A DNA stretch of 64,000 nt, taken from positions 84,577,995-84,641,994 of the forward strand of contig OV050031.1 in assembly GCA_920105625.2 (NCBI GenBank), given 5' to 3'. Both the position numbers and the translations under genes were made by a program. Positions 20,363 to 32,000 of the stretch are shown one piece after another. Origin of the DNA: Clusia tigrina. Its lineage: Eukaryota; Arthropoda; Insecta; Diptera; Clusiidae. The notes below the pieces were generated by a model. That model ran no database searches. It was not told the origin of the DNA and saw only the letters and a program-made list of their open reading frames with translations. Positions within the stretch are counted from its first letter, which is position 1. Each line of letters starts with the position of its first letter.

Positions 20363-20866
20363 TGTTGGGGTATTGTCCTTGTTTGACGGGGGACGTCCTT
20401 CTGCTGCGCGCGTGTATCTGAAAAGCCTAAATCACTCTTTGTAAAAATCACTACATTACACTTTTAGTTTTTAAATCACCAGCCTTTATTACTTAGAATA
20501 CTAACTCTTATATACTATTTACAATTCATAATTACAATACAAAAACTGACCTTTCTGGTGTTCCAGTTTCGCACCTGTTAATTGGTGTCAGTTGGTCAAG
20601 CCAACTGACCTACGCCAATCTGAAATGTTGATGGTGCATTCTAACTTTGAATGCCCTTCGGTGGCTCGACTGCAAAACTGTAGCACCCTAAAAGTTTACA
20701 TAATAAATATTACATAGGTAATATTAATTCTAAGTACTCGCACCCTAAAAATATGTGCTTTCTTAAGTAACTTTAACACATGCTAATCACACAGAATGTG
20801 TGGCATCTGTTAGGAGTCGATGATGTGAGACACTACGCGCAGGCAGCTTGATTCTAGCTCACAACA
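20363..20866 (-). repeat. 5' LTR of gypsy element 1
   Basis: 504 bp with TGTTG...CAACA ends. It contains a TATATAAG box (20507-20514, minus strand) and an AATAAA signal (20485-20490), so it can supply both promoter and polyadenylation signals. A 9-bp inverted repeat with a 5-base loop (GTCAGTTGG...CCAACTGAC) lies upstream of the TATA box. Confidence 0.95.
20507..20514 (-). promoter_or_regulatory. TATA box of gypsy element 1 5' LTR
   Basis: TATATAAG on the minus strand, about 17 bases before AATAAA and about 145 bases before the LTR end. The same layout is in element 2. Confidence 0.65.
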
Positions 20867-20870
20867 CGTG
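20867..20870 (+). repeat. Gypsy element 1 target duplication (CGTG), right
   Basis: Second copy of the CGTG at 10048-10051. Confidence 0.9.
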
Positions 20871-21617
20871 TTCAGGGGGATTTCCGCATCTTTCCAGGCG
20901 GTATGAAAGGCTTCTACGTCAAAAACCTGCAATTTCCACCGTTTTGTTTGCACTTTTCGTTTACACGAATTGTTACACGTTTTGTTTACACGAATTCGTT
21001 GTTTTTTCTGCGCAGTGATATCTATTTCAATAGCCCGGTGATCACTGTGTGTGTATATGCTGCTGACTTCCCACTGTGCGTTGCGAGTTATAACATTGTG
21101 TGCGAAGGTGAGGTCTATCACGGAACCCCTCCTGCCTGTTTCGAATGTATTCTTGCCACCGTGGTTTAAAAGGTCTAACGATAATGGAGCTAGGCATTCG
21201 AGCAGAATTCTTCCTCGCTGATCTGTGCGTGTACTTCCCCATGCTGTGGCCCCGGCGTTGAAGTCTCCTGCTACTACGACCGGACTTTTACCTCGCGCTT
21301 CTATCACCAAGGCCATCAACATCCTCTCGAAGTCATCTAGAGTCATACTGGGGGAGCATAGCATGAAAAAAGTACACATTTTTTATTTTCGCCCATGTGA
21401 AACCATTTTCCGCTATTGTCATGTTCTGCTGAATTGAGCTATCGTTACTTGCCCATATAGGAGCTTTACCGTGGGCATCCTGTACCCAGTTGTGACAATT
21501 TAAATTTCGGTATTGTTCACACAATAGCCCCACGTCGAATTTTTGTTCGAACATAGTTTGGGTCAGGAGATCCTGGGCCGCCGCGCATCGGTTTAAGTTT
21601 AGTTGCACGATTCTCAT
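20867..21617 (-). pseudogene. R1-clade ORF2, endonuclease part (copy 2)
   Basis: The ATG at 21617 overlaps the ORF1 stop. The first frame runs to about 21365, fails at the T6 and C5 runs (21353-21372), and continues in another frame to the gypsy junction at 20867. That second part holds the catalytic blocks GDFNAGATAWGS, GSVIDLTF and the S-D-H-R motif THSDHRAIEID. In the Asn-Ala block copy 2 reads FNAGA where copy 1 reads FNAWS. The shifts are identical to copy 1, so the endonuclease was already broken in their common ancestor, unless the runs are read by frameshifting. Confidence 0.82.
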
Positions 21618-22942
21618 TGTCCGCAATCTTTCCTCGCCTTCTGATATACAGGACATTTGTAGCTGCCAGCTGCATGAGTGCCTTCGCATAGAGCGCACCT
21701 CTCTTTGCTTTTACAGGTTGCTGCTAGGTGGCCCTTTTCGCCGCACCTTCTACACATGTCTGTTTTGTCTATGGGTTCATTACAGTGAAGCGCCAGATGA
21801 CCGTAACCCCAGCATCTGAAGCAACGCTTAAGTGATACCGTCTCCCGAATTCTGCAATTTACCCATCCGATTTGTATATTACGCGCAGTCAGTAATTTTT
21901 TGGCATCATTTGCGGGAAGATCGATGTACGCTGTCTGCGTACCGTCATAGCACTTTCGCATATTGTTTATTGCCGAGACGTCCGGCCTACTGATGTTACC
22001 CTTTTCCTTCAAGGCGTCCCAAATCTCCTCGGGGGTAGTAATCATATCCACATCTCTACATTGTATTCTGATGCAGTGCGTTTTTGCCACTACTTTTGCC
22101 GCATCTCTGAGAACTTCCTCCACCGCCGCTTTATACTTTGCCGTCTTATTTTCGGGAGCACTCTTAAGCTTGATTACCAAGTCTCCTTTGTTACCCTGGT
22201 ATATGCGCCTAACATCTCCCCCTAGCTCTTTCAACGCACTACTGGCTTTCACCGTTTTTAGGATGTCGGCGTATGACGATGCACGCGCTGCCGTAATTAT
22301 GATGGCATCCGGTCTAGGTTTTATATCGTAGGCTATAGCGTCTTGTTGCTTTTTCCTTGGTTTTTTTTCCACCTTTGTCCACCGTTCCTTCTCTTACGGT
22401 TTTGGGGCATCATCTCCTGTTTGTGGGCATTGTACCTGCGTGACCACCTCTTTCCTGGCTGGTGCCTTGGGACAGACGACCTGCGCAAGTGGAATTTCAA
22501 CTGCCGCGCTAAGATCGTTATTTGCTCGCACTCTTTTCACGGGCCCCGTTGTTGCATGGCAGTTCATTATTGTTTTCCCTGTCGGACTGGCGTTGGCCCT
22601 TCGCCTCTTCCCAGATCCCGTGTTCACTCCGACTGTGATCGTGCTCGGCTGTGGAGCGTTTTGAATGGTGCGCATGCTCTTTAATTGCATCTCGATCTCG
22701 ACGTGTTTTGCCTTCATAACCGCTGCTAGTCGTTTTACCTCATTATGCACATTTGGCTTAATCTTGCAAAACTGCAGTAAATCATTTATGGCCTTCCCCA
22801 GAGCTGTCATTTGAGCATTGAGGGGTGTTACCGCAACTTCTGTTCGTTCCTTTGCTGCTCCAGTGTCCAGAGTGGATATAGGCGGAGTTGATACTGCCAG
22901 GGCACCTGGTAGTTTTTCGTCCGATTTTTCCACTGTCTTCAT
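21614..22942 (-). pseudogene. R1-clade LINE ORF1 with nonsense codon (copy 2)
   Basis: This is the counterpart of the open ORF1 at 1928-3256. It starts at the ATG at 22942. A CAA codon has become TAA at 22394-22396, cutting the protein after about 182 residues and removing all three zinc knuckles. The remaining frame (to 21614) is otherwise open, with the same knuckles CFRCWGYGHLALHC, CRRCGEKGHLAATC and CALCEGTHAAGSYKC. The stop overlaps the ORF2 ATG as in copy 1. Confidence 0.88.
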
Positions 22943-22991
22943 TTTGTACCCCTCCTGTTGGCTTATAATTTGTAGTGGTAAGGGAGCCCGT

Positions 22992-23213
22992 TTAGAGAGA
23001 TACTGGTGTCCCAATTATGTCACTGTGTGTACTTTGAGCATCGCCTGTTACATCATTTTCATTTTGTCCACCTGATACGCCGTATGCTGACAGTACTTTG
23101 CCGTGTGGCGGTGATCTTTCGATGAGAGAGCTTCTATTGAAGATATCCGCTACGCCTGTTGTCTGCATATTGTTATCGTTATTTAGAGTTTTTTGGTTTG
23201 TTTGCTTGTCCAT
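22992..23213 (-). pseudogene. Upstream 73-residue frame of LINE copy 2
   Basis: Identical in layout to 3306-3527 of copy 1, including the indel that separates it from the ORF1 frame. It is a possible displaced ORF1 N-terminus or an upstream frame. Confidence 0.35.
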
Positions 23214-23790
23214 GTAATATGGGCCCAATCTCACAACCGCTGTGTCCTCTCGTGCAAGTAGTTTCCGTAAGTCCCATGGTTATCTATGAATTCAGGGAGG
23301 CCATGCGGGGGCTGACATTGTTCCTTATGGGGAACAGTGTTCAGGGCCAGACTTCGAGCCGGAACTAATGGGGAGTTATCTCAACCCAAACCTAAGTGGC
23401 CACGGCTGTGGCTACGAGCTTCGAACGTATTGTGAGACCTGCCAGGTTTTAAAAGGACGGAAGAAGTAGCGAATCTTTCTGGAAGCCATTTCAGCAAGAT
23501 TTCACTCCGCCTACTGAGGTAACAGGGATCCACTACTCCAGCCCAGTGTCGTCTGCTTCCTTTCCAGTATACCATAATCAGAATCTTACTGGATTCAATC
23601 CTAATAGCCATAAAGCCGGCATTCTTACTTTAAACAGCCGCTCCTAACATGAAGAACAGACGCTGACCAGTGAAACCACTCATTTTGTGTCCGTTGCTCC
23701 TGGATTTATAATTTCACAATGCGAGTGCAAAGTGAAGGGTACACATTCTTCAAAAGAGGCGGTGTCAACTCGCCACTGTCACGGGAATAG
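23214..23790 (-). other. LINE copy 2 5' untranslated region
   Basis: Non-coding and matching 3528-4104. It ends in ...cgggaata(g) directly at the satellite motif gcagataggg. Confidence 0.65.
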
Positions 23791-24362
23791 GCAGATAGGG
23801 GTAGGTAAAGGCATAGAGAAGGCAGCAGACCCCCCAATCGATAGCGGCAACGACTAAGACGCCCACAGAGACGCTGACAGAGGCTGCGACGCCGACTGAG
23901 ACGCCCACTGAGGCAGATGTGGGTATATACTAGCATAGAGAAGGCAGCAGACCCCCAATCGACAGCGGAAGCGCGTGAGACGCCTATAGAGACGCTGACA
24001 GAGGCTGCGACGCCGACTGAGACGCCGACTGAGCCAGATAGGGGTAGATATAGGCATAGAGAAGGCAGCAGACCCCCCAATCGACAATGCCAGCGACTGA
24101 AACGCCTACAAAGACGCTGACAGAGGCTGCGACGCCGACTGAGGCAGATAGGGGTAGATATAGGCATAGAGAAGACAGCAGACCCCACAATCGACAGCAG
24201 CAGCGACTGAGACGTCTACAGAAACGCTGACCGGGGCTGCGACGCCTACTGAGGCGGATAGGGGTAGATGTAGGCATAGAGAAGGCAGCAGACCCCTCAA
24301 TCGGCAGCGGTAACAACAGAGACGCCTACAGAGACTATGACAGAGGCTGCGACGCCGACTGA

Positions 24363-25317
24363 GATGCCGACTGAGGCAGATAGGGGTCGATATAGGCACA
24401 GAGAAGGCAGCAGACCCCCCAATCGACTGCAGCAGCGACTGAGACGTCTACAGAAACGCTGACCGGGGCTGCGACGCCGACTGAGGCAGATAGGGGTAGA
24501 TATAGGCATAGAGAAGGCAGAAGACCCCCCAATCGACTGCGGCAGCGACTAAGACGCCTACAGAGACGCAGACAGAAGCTGCGACGCCGACTGAGACGCC
24601 GACTGAGGCAGAAAGGGGTAGATAAGGGCATAGAGAAGGCAGCGGACCCCCAATCGACAGCGGCAACGACTGAGACGCTTACAGAGACGCTGACAGAGGC
24701 TGCGACGCCGACTGAGATGCCGACTGAGGCAGATAGGGGTCGATATAGGCACAGAGAAGGCAGCAGACCCCCCAATCGACTGCAGCAGCGACTGAGACGT
24801 CTACAGAAACGCTGACCGGGGCTGCGACGCCGACTGAGGCAGATAGGGGTAGATATAGGCATAGAGAAGGCAGAAGACCCCCCAATCGACTGCGGCAGCG
24901 ACTAAGACGCCTACAGAGACGCAGACAGAAGCTGCGACGCCGACTGAGACGCCGACTGAGGCAGAAAGGGGTAGATAAGGGCATAGAGAAGGCAGCGGAC
25001 CCCCAATCGACAGCGGCAACGACTGAGACGCTTACAGAGACGCTGACAGAGGCTGCGACGCCGACTGAGATGCCGACTGAGGCAGATAGGGGTCGATATA
25101 GGCACAGAGAAGGCAGCAGACCCCCCAATCGACTGCAGCAGCGACTGAGACGTCTACAGAAACGCTGACCGGGGCTGCGACGCCGACTGAGGCAGATAGG
25201 GGTAGATATAGGCATAGAGAAGGCAGAAGACCCCCCAATCGACTGCGGCAGCGACTAAGACGCCTACAGAGACGCAGACAGAAGCTGCGACGCCGACTGA
25301 GACGCCGACTGAGGCAG
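24363..25317 (+). repeat. Three-monomer higher-order repeat, period 353 bp
   Basis: Units begin at 24363, 24716 and 25069 (gatgccgactgaggcagata...). Two full units and about 250 bp of a third are essentially identical, including the private variants 'gaggcagaaagggg', 'cagaagacccccc' and 'ggtcgatata'. It reflects very recent local duplication. Confidence 0.85.
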
Positions 25318-28300
25318 ATAGGGGTAGATATAGGCATACAGAAGGCAGCAGACCCCCCCAATCGACAGCGCCAGCGACTGAGACGCCTACAGAGACGCTG
25401 ACAGAGCCTGCGACGCCGACTGAGGCAGATAGGGGTAGATATAGGCATAGAGAAGACAGCAGACCCCACAATCGACAGCAGCAGCGACTGAGACGTCTAC
25501 AGAAACGCTGACCGGGGCTGCGACGCCTACTGAGGCGGATAGGGGTAGATGTAGGCATAGAGAAGGCAGCAGACCCCTCAATCGGCAGCGGTAACAACAG
25601 AGACGCCTACAGAGACTATGACAGAGGCTGCGACGCCGACTGAGACGCCCACTGAGGCACATATGGGTAGATACTGGCATAGAGAAGGCAGCAGACCCCC
25701 TATCGACAGCGGCAGTACTTGAGACGCCTGTAGAGATGCTGACAGAGGCTGCAACGCCGACTGAGACGCCGACTGAGGCAGATAAGGGTAGATATAGGCA
25801 TAGAGAAGGCAGCAGACCCCTCCAATCGACAGCGCCAGCGACTGAGACGCCTACAGAGACGCTGACAGAGCCTGCGACGCCGACTGAGGCAGATAGGGGT
25901 AGATATAGGCATAGAGAAGACAGCAGACCCCACAATCGACTGCAGCAGCGACTGAGACGTCTACAGAAACGCTGACAGGGGCTGCGACGCCGACTGAGGC
26001 AGATAGGGGTAGATACAGGCATAGAGAAGGCAGCAGAACACCCCAATCGACAGCGGCAGCGACTGAGACGCCTACAGAAACGCTGACAGAGGCTGCGACG
26101 CTGACTGAGGCAGATAGGGGTAGATATAGGCATAGAGAAGTCAGCAGACCCCCCAATCGGCAGCGGCAGCGACTGAAACGCCTACAGAAACCCTGACAGA
26201 GGCTGCGACGCTGACTGAGGCAGATAGGGGTAGATATAGGCATAGAGAAGTCAGCAGACCCCTCAATCGACAGCGGCAACGACAGCGACGCCTACAGAGA
26301 CTTTGACAGAGGCTGCGACGCCGACTGAAACGCCGATTGACACGCCAACTGAGGCAGATAGGGGTATATATAGGCATAGAGAAGGCAGCAGACCCCCCCA
26401 ATCGACAGCGGCAGCGACTGAGACACACACAGAGACGCTGACAGAGGCTGCGACGCCGACTGAGACGCCGACTGATGCAGATAGGGGTAGATATAGGCAT
26501 AGAGAATGCAGCAGACCCCCCAATCGACAGCGGCTGCAACTGAGACGCCTACAGATTCGCTGACAGAGGCTGCGATGCCGACTGAGGTAGATAGGGGTAG
26601 ATATAGGCACAGAGAAGGCAGCAGACCGCCCAGTCGACAGCGGCAGCGACTGAGACGCCTGCAGAGACGCTGACAGAGGCTGCGGCGCCGACTCAGGCAT
26701 ATAGGGGTAGATATAGGCACAGAGAAGGTAGCAGACCGCCCAATCGACTGCAGCAGCGACTGAGACGTCTACAGAAACGCTGACAGGGGCTGCGACGCCG
26801 ACTGAGGCAGATAGGGGTAGATACAGGCATAGAGAAGGCAGCAGACCACCCCAATCGACAGCGGCAGCGACTGAGACGCCTACAGAAACGATGGCAGAGG
26901 CTGCGACGCTGACTGAGGCATATAGGGGTAGATATAGGCATAGAGAAGTCAGCAGACCCCCCAATCGGCAGCGGCAGCGACTGAGACGCCTACAGAAACG
27001 CTGACAGAGGCTGCGACGCTGACTGAGGCAGATAGGGGTAGATATAGGCATAGAGAAGTCAGCAGACCCCTCAATCGACAGCGGCAACGACAGAGACGCC
27101 TACAGAGACTGTGACAGAGGCTGCGACGCCGACTGAAACGCCGATTGACACGCCAACTGAGGCAGAGAAGGGTATATATAGGCATAGAGAAGGCAGCAGT
27201 CCCCCCAATCGACAGCGGCAGCGACTGAGACGCCCACAGAGACGCTGACAGAGGCTGCGACGCCGACTGAGACGCCCACTGAGTCACATATGGGTAGATA
27301 ATGGCATAGAGAAGGCAGCAGACCCCCAATCGACAGCGGCAGCACTTGAGACGCCTGTAGAGATGCTGACAAAGGCTGCAACGCCGACTGAGACGCCGAC
27401 TGAGGCAGATAGGGGTAGATATAGGCATAGAGAAGGCAGCAGACCCCACAATCGACTGCAGCAGCGACTGAGACGTCTACAGAAACGCTGACAGGGGCTG
27501 CGACGCCGACTGAGGCAGATAGGGGTAGATACAGGCATAGAGAAGGCAGCAGACCACCCCAATCGACAACGGCAGCGACTGAGACGCCTACAGAAACGAT
27601 GGCAGAGTCTGCGACGCCGACTGAAACGCCGATTGACACGCCAACTGAGGCAGAGAAGGGTATATATAGGCATAGAGAAGGCAGCAGTCCCCCTCAATCG
27701 ACAGCGGCAGCGACTGAGACGCCCACAGAGACGCTGACAGAGGCTGCGACGCCGACTGAGACGCCGATTGACACGCCAACTGAGGCAGAGAAGGGTATAT
27801 ATAAGCATAGAGAAGGCAGCAGTCCCCCCAATCGACAGCGGCAGCGACTGAGACGCCGACAGAGACGCTGACAGAGGCTGCGACGCCGACTGAGACGCCG
27901 ACTGAGGTAGATAGGGGTAGATATAGGCACAGAGAAGGCAGCAGACCGCCCAATCGACAGCGGCAGCGACTGAGACGCCTACAGAGATGCTGACAGAGGC
28001 TGCGACGCCGACTGAGGCATATAGGGGTAGATATAGGCACAGAGAAGGTAGCAGACCGCCCAATCGACAGCGGCAGCAACTGAGACGCCTACAGAAACGC
28101 TGGCAGAGGCTGCGACGCTGACTGAGGCAGATAGGGGTAGATATAGGCATAGAGAAGTCAGCAGACCCCCCAATCGGCAGCGGCAATGACAGAGACGCCT
28201 ACAGAGACTATGACAGGGGCTGCGACGCCGACTGAGACGCCCACTGAGGCACATATGGGTAGATACTGGCACAGAGAAGGCAGCAGACCCCCTATCGACA

Positions 28301-29099
28301 GCGGCAGCACTTGAGACGCCTGTAGAGATGCTGACAGAGGCTGCAACGCCGACTGAGACGCCGACTGAGGCAGATAGGGGTAGATATAGGCATAGAAAAG
28401 ACAGCAGACCCCACAATCGACTGCAGCAGCGACTGAGACGTCTACAGAAACGCTGACAGGGGCTGCGACGCCGACTGAGGCAGATAGGGGTAGATACAGG
28501 CATAGAGAAGGCAGCAGAACACCGCAATCGACAGCGGCAGCGACTGAGACGCCTACAGAAACGCTGACAGAGGCTGCGACGCTGACTGAGGCAGATAGGG
28601 GTAGATATAGGCATAGAGAAGTCAGCAGACCCCCCAATCGGCAGCGGCAGCGACTGAAACGCCTACAGAAACGCTGACAGAGGCTGCGACGCTGACTGAG
28701 GCAGATAGGGGTAGATAAAGGCATAGAGAAGTCAGCAGACCCCTCAATCGACAGCGGCAACGACAGCGACGCCTACAGAGACTTTGACAGAGGCTGCGAC
28801 GCCGACTGAAACGCCGATTGACACGCCAACTGAGGCAGATAGGGGTATATATAGGCATAGAGAAGGCAGCAGACCCCCCCCCCCCATTGGCAGCGGCAGC
28901 GACTGAGACACACACAGAGACGCTGACAGAGGCTGCGACGCCGACTGAGACGCCGACTGATGCAGATAGGGGTAGATATAGGCATAGAGAATGCAGCAGA
29001 CCCCCCAATCGACAGCGGCTGCAACTGAGACGCCTACAGATTCGCTGACAGAGGCTGCGATGCCGACTGAGGTAGATAGGGGTAGATATAGGCACAGAG

Positions 29100-32000
29100 A
29101 AGGCAGCAGACCGCCCAATCGACAGCGGCAGCGACTGAGACGCCTACAGAGATGCTGACAGAGGCTGCGACGCCGACTGAGGCATATAGGGGTAGATATA
29201 GGCACAGAGAAGGTAGCAGACCGCCCAATCGACAGCGGCAGCAACTGAGACGCCTACAGAAACGCTGGCAGAGGCTGCGACGCTGACTGAGGCAGATAGG
29301 GGTAGATATAGGCATAGAGAAGTCAGCAGACCCCCCAATCGGCAGCGGCAACGACAGAGACGCCTACAGAGACTATGACAGAGGCTGCGACGCCGACTGA
29401 GACGCCCACTGAGGCACATATGGGTAGATACTGGCATAGAGAAGGCAGCAGACCCCCTATCGACAGCGGCAGCACTTGAGACGCCTGTAGAGATGCTGAC
29501 AGAGGCTGCAACGCCGACTGAGACGCCGACTGAGGCAGATAGGGGTAGATATTGGCATAGAGAAAGCAGCAGACCCCCCCAATCGACAGCGCCAGCGACT
29601 GAGACGCCTACAGAGACGCTGACAGAGCCTGCGACGCCGACTGAGGCAGATAGGGGTAGATATAGGCATAGAAAAGACAGCAGACCCCACAATCGACTGC
29701 AGCAGCGACTGAGACGTCTACAGAAACGCTGACAGGGGCTGCGACGCCGACTGAGGCAGATAGGGGTAGATACAGGCATAGAGAAGGCAGCAGAACACCC
29801 CAATCGACAGCGGCAGCGACTGAGACGCCTACAGAAACGCTGACAGAGGCTGCGACGCTGACTGAGGCAGATAGGGGTAGATATAGGCATAGAGAAGTCA
29901 GCAGACCCCCCAATCGGCAGCGGCAGCGACTGAAACGCCTACAGAAACGCTGACAGAGGCTGCGACGCTGACTGAGGCAGATAGGGGTAGATAAAGGCAT
30001 AGAGAAGTCAGCAGACCCCTCAATCGACAGCGGCAACGACAGCGACGCCTACAGAGACTTTGACAGAGGCTGCGACGCCGACTGAAACGCCGATTGACAC
30101 GCCAACTGAGGCAGATAGGGGTATATATAGGCATAGAGAAGGCAGCAGACCCCCCCCCCCATTGGCAGCGGCAGCGACTGAGACACACACAGAGACGCTG
30201 ACAGAGGCTGCGACGCCGACTGAGACGCCGACTGATGCAGATAGGGGTAGATATAGGCATAGAGAATGCAGCAGACCCCCCAATCGACAGCGGCTGCAAC
30301 TGAGACGCCTACAGATTCGCTGACAGAGGCTGCGATGCCGACTGAGGTAGATAGGGGTAGATATAGGCACAGAGAAGGCAGCAGACCGCCCAATCGACAG
30401 CGGCAGCGACTGAGACGCCTACAGAGACGCTGACAGAGGCTGCGGCGCCGACTGAGGCATATAGGGGTAGATATAGGCACAGAGAAGGTAGCAGACCGCC
30501 CAATCGACAGCGGCAGCGACTGACACGCCTACAGAGACTATGGCAAAGGCTGCGACGCCGACTGAAACGCCGATTGACACGCCGACTGAGGCAGATATGG
30601 GTATATCTAGGCATAGAGAAGGCAGCAGACCCCCAACCGACAGCGGCAGTGACTGAGACGCCCACAGAGACCTTGACAGAGGCTGCGACGCCGACTGAGA
30701 CGCCCACTGAGTCACATATGGGTAGATAATGGCATAGAGAAGGCAGCAGACCCCCAATCGACAGCGGCAGCACTTGAGACGCCTGTAGAGATGCTGACAA
30801 AGGCTGCAACGCCGACTGAGACGCCGACTGAGGCAGATAGGGGTAGATATAGGCATACAGAAGGCAGCAGACCCCCCCAATCGACAGCGCCAGCGACTGA
30901 GACGCCTACAGAGACGCTGACAGATGCTGCGACGCCGACTGAGGCAGATAGGGGTAGATATAGGCATAGAGAAGGCAGCAGACCCCACAATCGACTGCAG
31001 CAGCGACTGAGACGTCTACAGAAACGCTGACAGGGGCTGCGACGCCGACTGAGGCAGATAGGGGTAGATACAGGCATAGAGAAGGCAGCAGACCACCCCA
31101 ATCGACAGCGGCAGCGACTGAGACGCCTACAGAAACGATGGCAGAGGCTGCGACGCTGACTGAGGCATATAGGGGTAGATATAGGCATATAGAAGTCAGC
31201 AGACCCCCCAATCGGCAGCGGCAGCGAGTGAGACATCTACAGAAACGCTGACAGAGGCTGCGACGCTGACTGAGGCAGATAGGGGTAGATATAGGCATAG
31301 AGAAGTCAGCAGACCCCTCAATCGACAGCGGCAACGACAGAGACGCCTACAGAGACTGTGACAGAGGCTGCGACGTCGACTGAAACGCCGATTGACACGC
31401 CAACTGAGGCAGAGAGGGGTATATATAGGCATAGAGAAGGCAGCAGACCCCCCAATCGACAGCGGCAGCGACTGAGACGCCCACAGAAACGCTGACAGAG
31501 GCTGCGACGCCGACTGAGACGCCGACTGAGACGCCAACTGAGGTAGATAGGGGTAGATATAGGCATAGATAAGGCAGTAGACCCCCCAATCGACAGCAGT
31601 AGCGACTGAGACGCCTACAGAGACGCTGACAGAGGCTGCGACGCCGACCGAGACGCTGACTGAGGCAGATAGGGGTAGATAGAGGCATAGAGAAGGCAGC
31701 AGACCCCCCAATCGACAGCGCAAGCGACTGAGACGTCTACAGAAACGCTGACAGGGGCTGCGAATCCGACTGAGGCAGATAGGGGTAGATATAGGCATAG
31801 AGAAGTCAGCAGACCCCCAATCGACAGCGGCAGCGACTGAGACGTCTACAGAGACGCTGACAGAGGCTGCGACGCCGACCGAGATGCCGACTGAGGCAGA
31901 TAGGGGTATATACTGGCATAGAGAAGGCAGCAGAACCCCCAATCGACAGCGCCTGCGCCTGAGACGCATATAGAGACGCTGATAGAGGCTGCGACGCCGA

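Larger units (their letters stand above)
10052..20866 (-). mobile_element. Ty3/gypsy LTR retrotransposon 1, structurally complete, inserted in LINE copy 2
   Basis: This is a 10815-bp element on the minus strand. It has 504-bp LTRs (10052-10555 and 20363-20866) that read as identical, ending TGTTG...CAACA, with 4-bp CGTG target duplications. The order on the minus strand is 5' LTR, primer-binding site, ~1.1-kb leader, gag, pol in the -1 frame, a ~2.86-kb region after pol, purine tract, 3' LTR. Pol order is protease, reverse transcriptase, RNase H, integrase, which defines Ty3/gypsy. Gag and pol are open, so the copy may be autonomous. Confidence 0.96.
20867..23790 (-). mobile_element. R1-clade LINE copy 2, 5' half
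   Basis: This is the 5' half of the complete LINE whose 3' half is 7567-10051. It holds the 5' untranslated region (23214-23790), ORF1 and the endonuclease part of ORF2. It matches copy 1 (1-277 and 1548-4104) at a constant offset and has no mariner at 21232/21233. The 5' end meets the satellite at 23790/23791. Confidence 0.93.

Noticed and set aside
25736..25975. Plus-strand Thr/Glu/Pro-rich frames such as TETPTETLTEA repeats
   Set aside because: They last one or two monomers and then stop because monomer length is not a multiple of three. No start signal or unique sequence.
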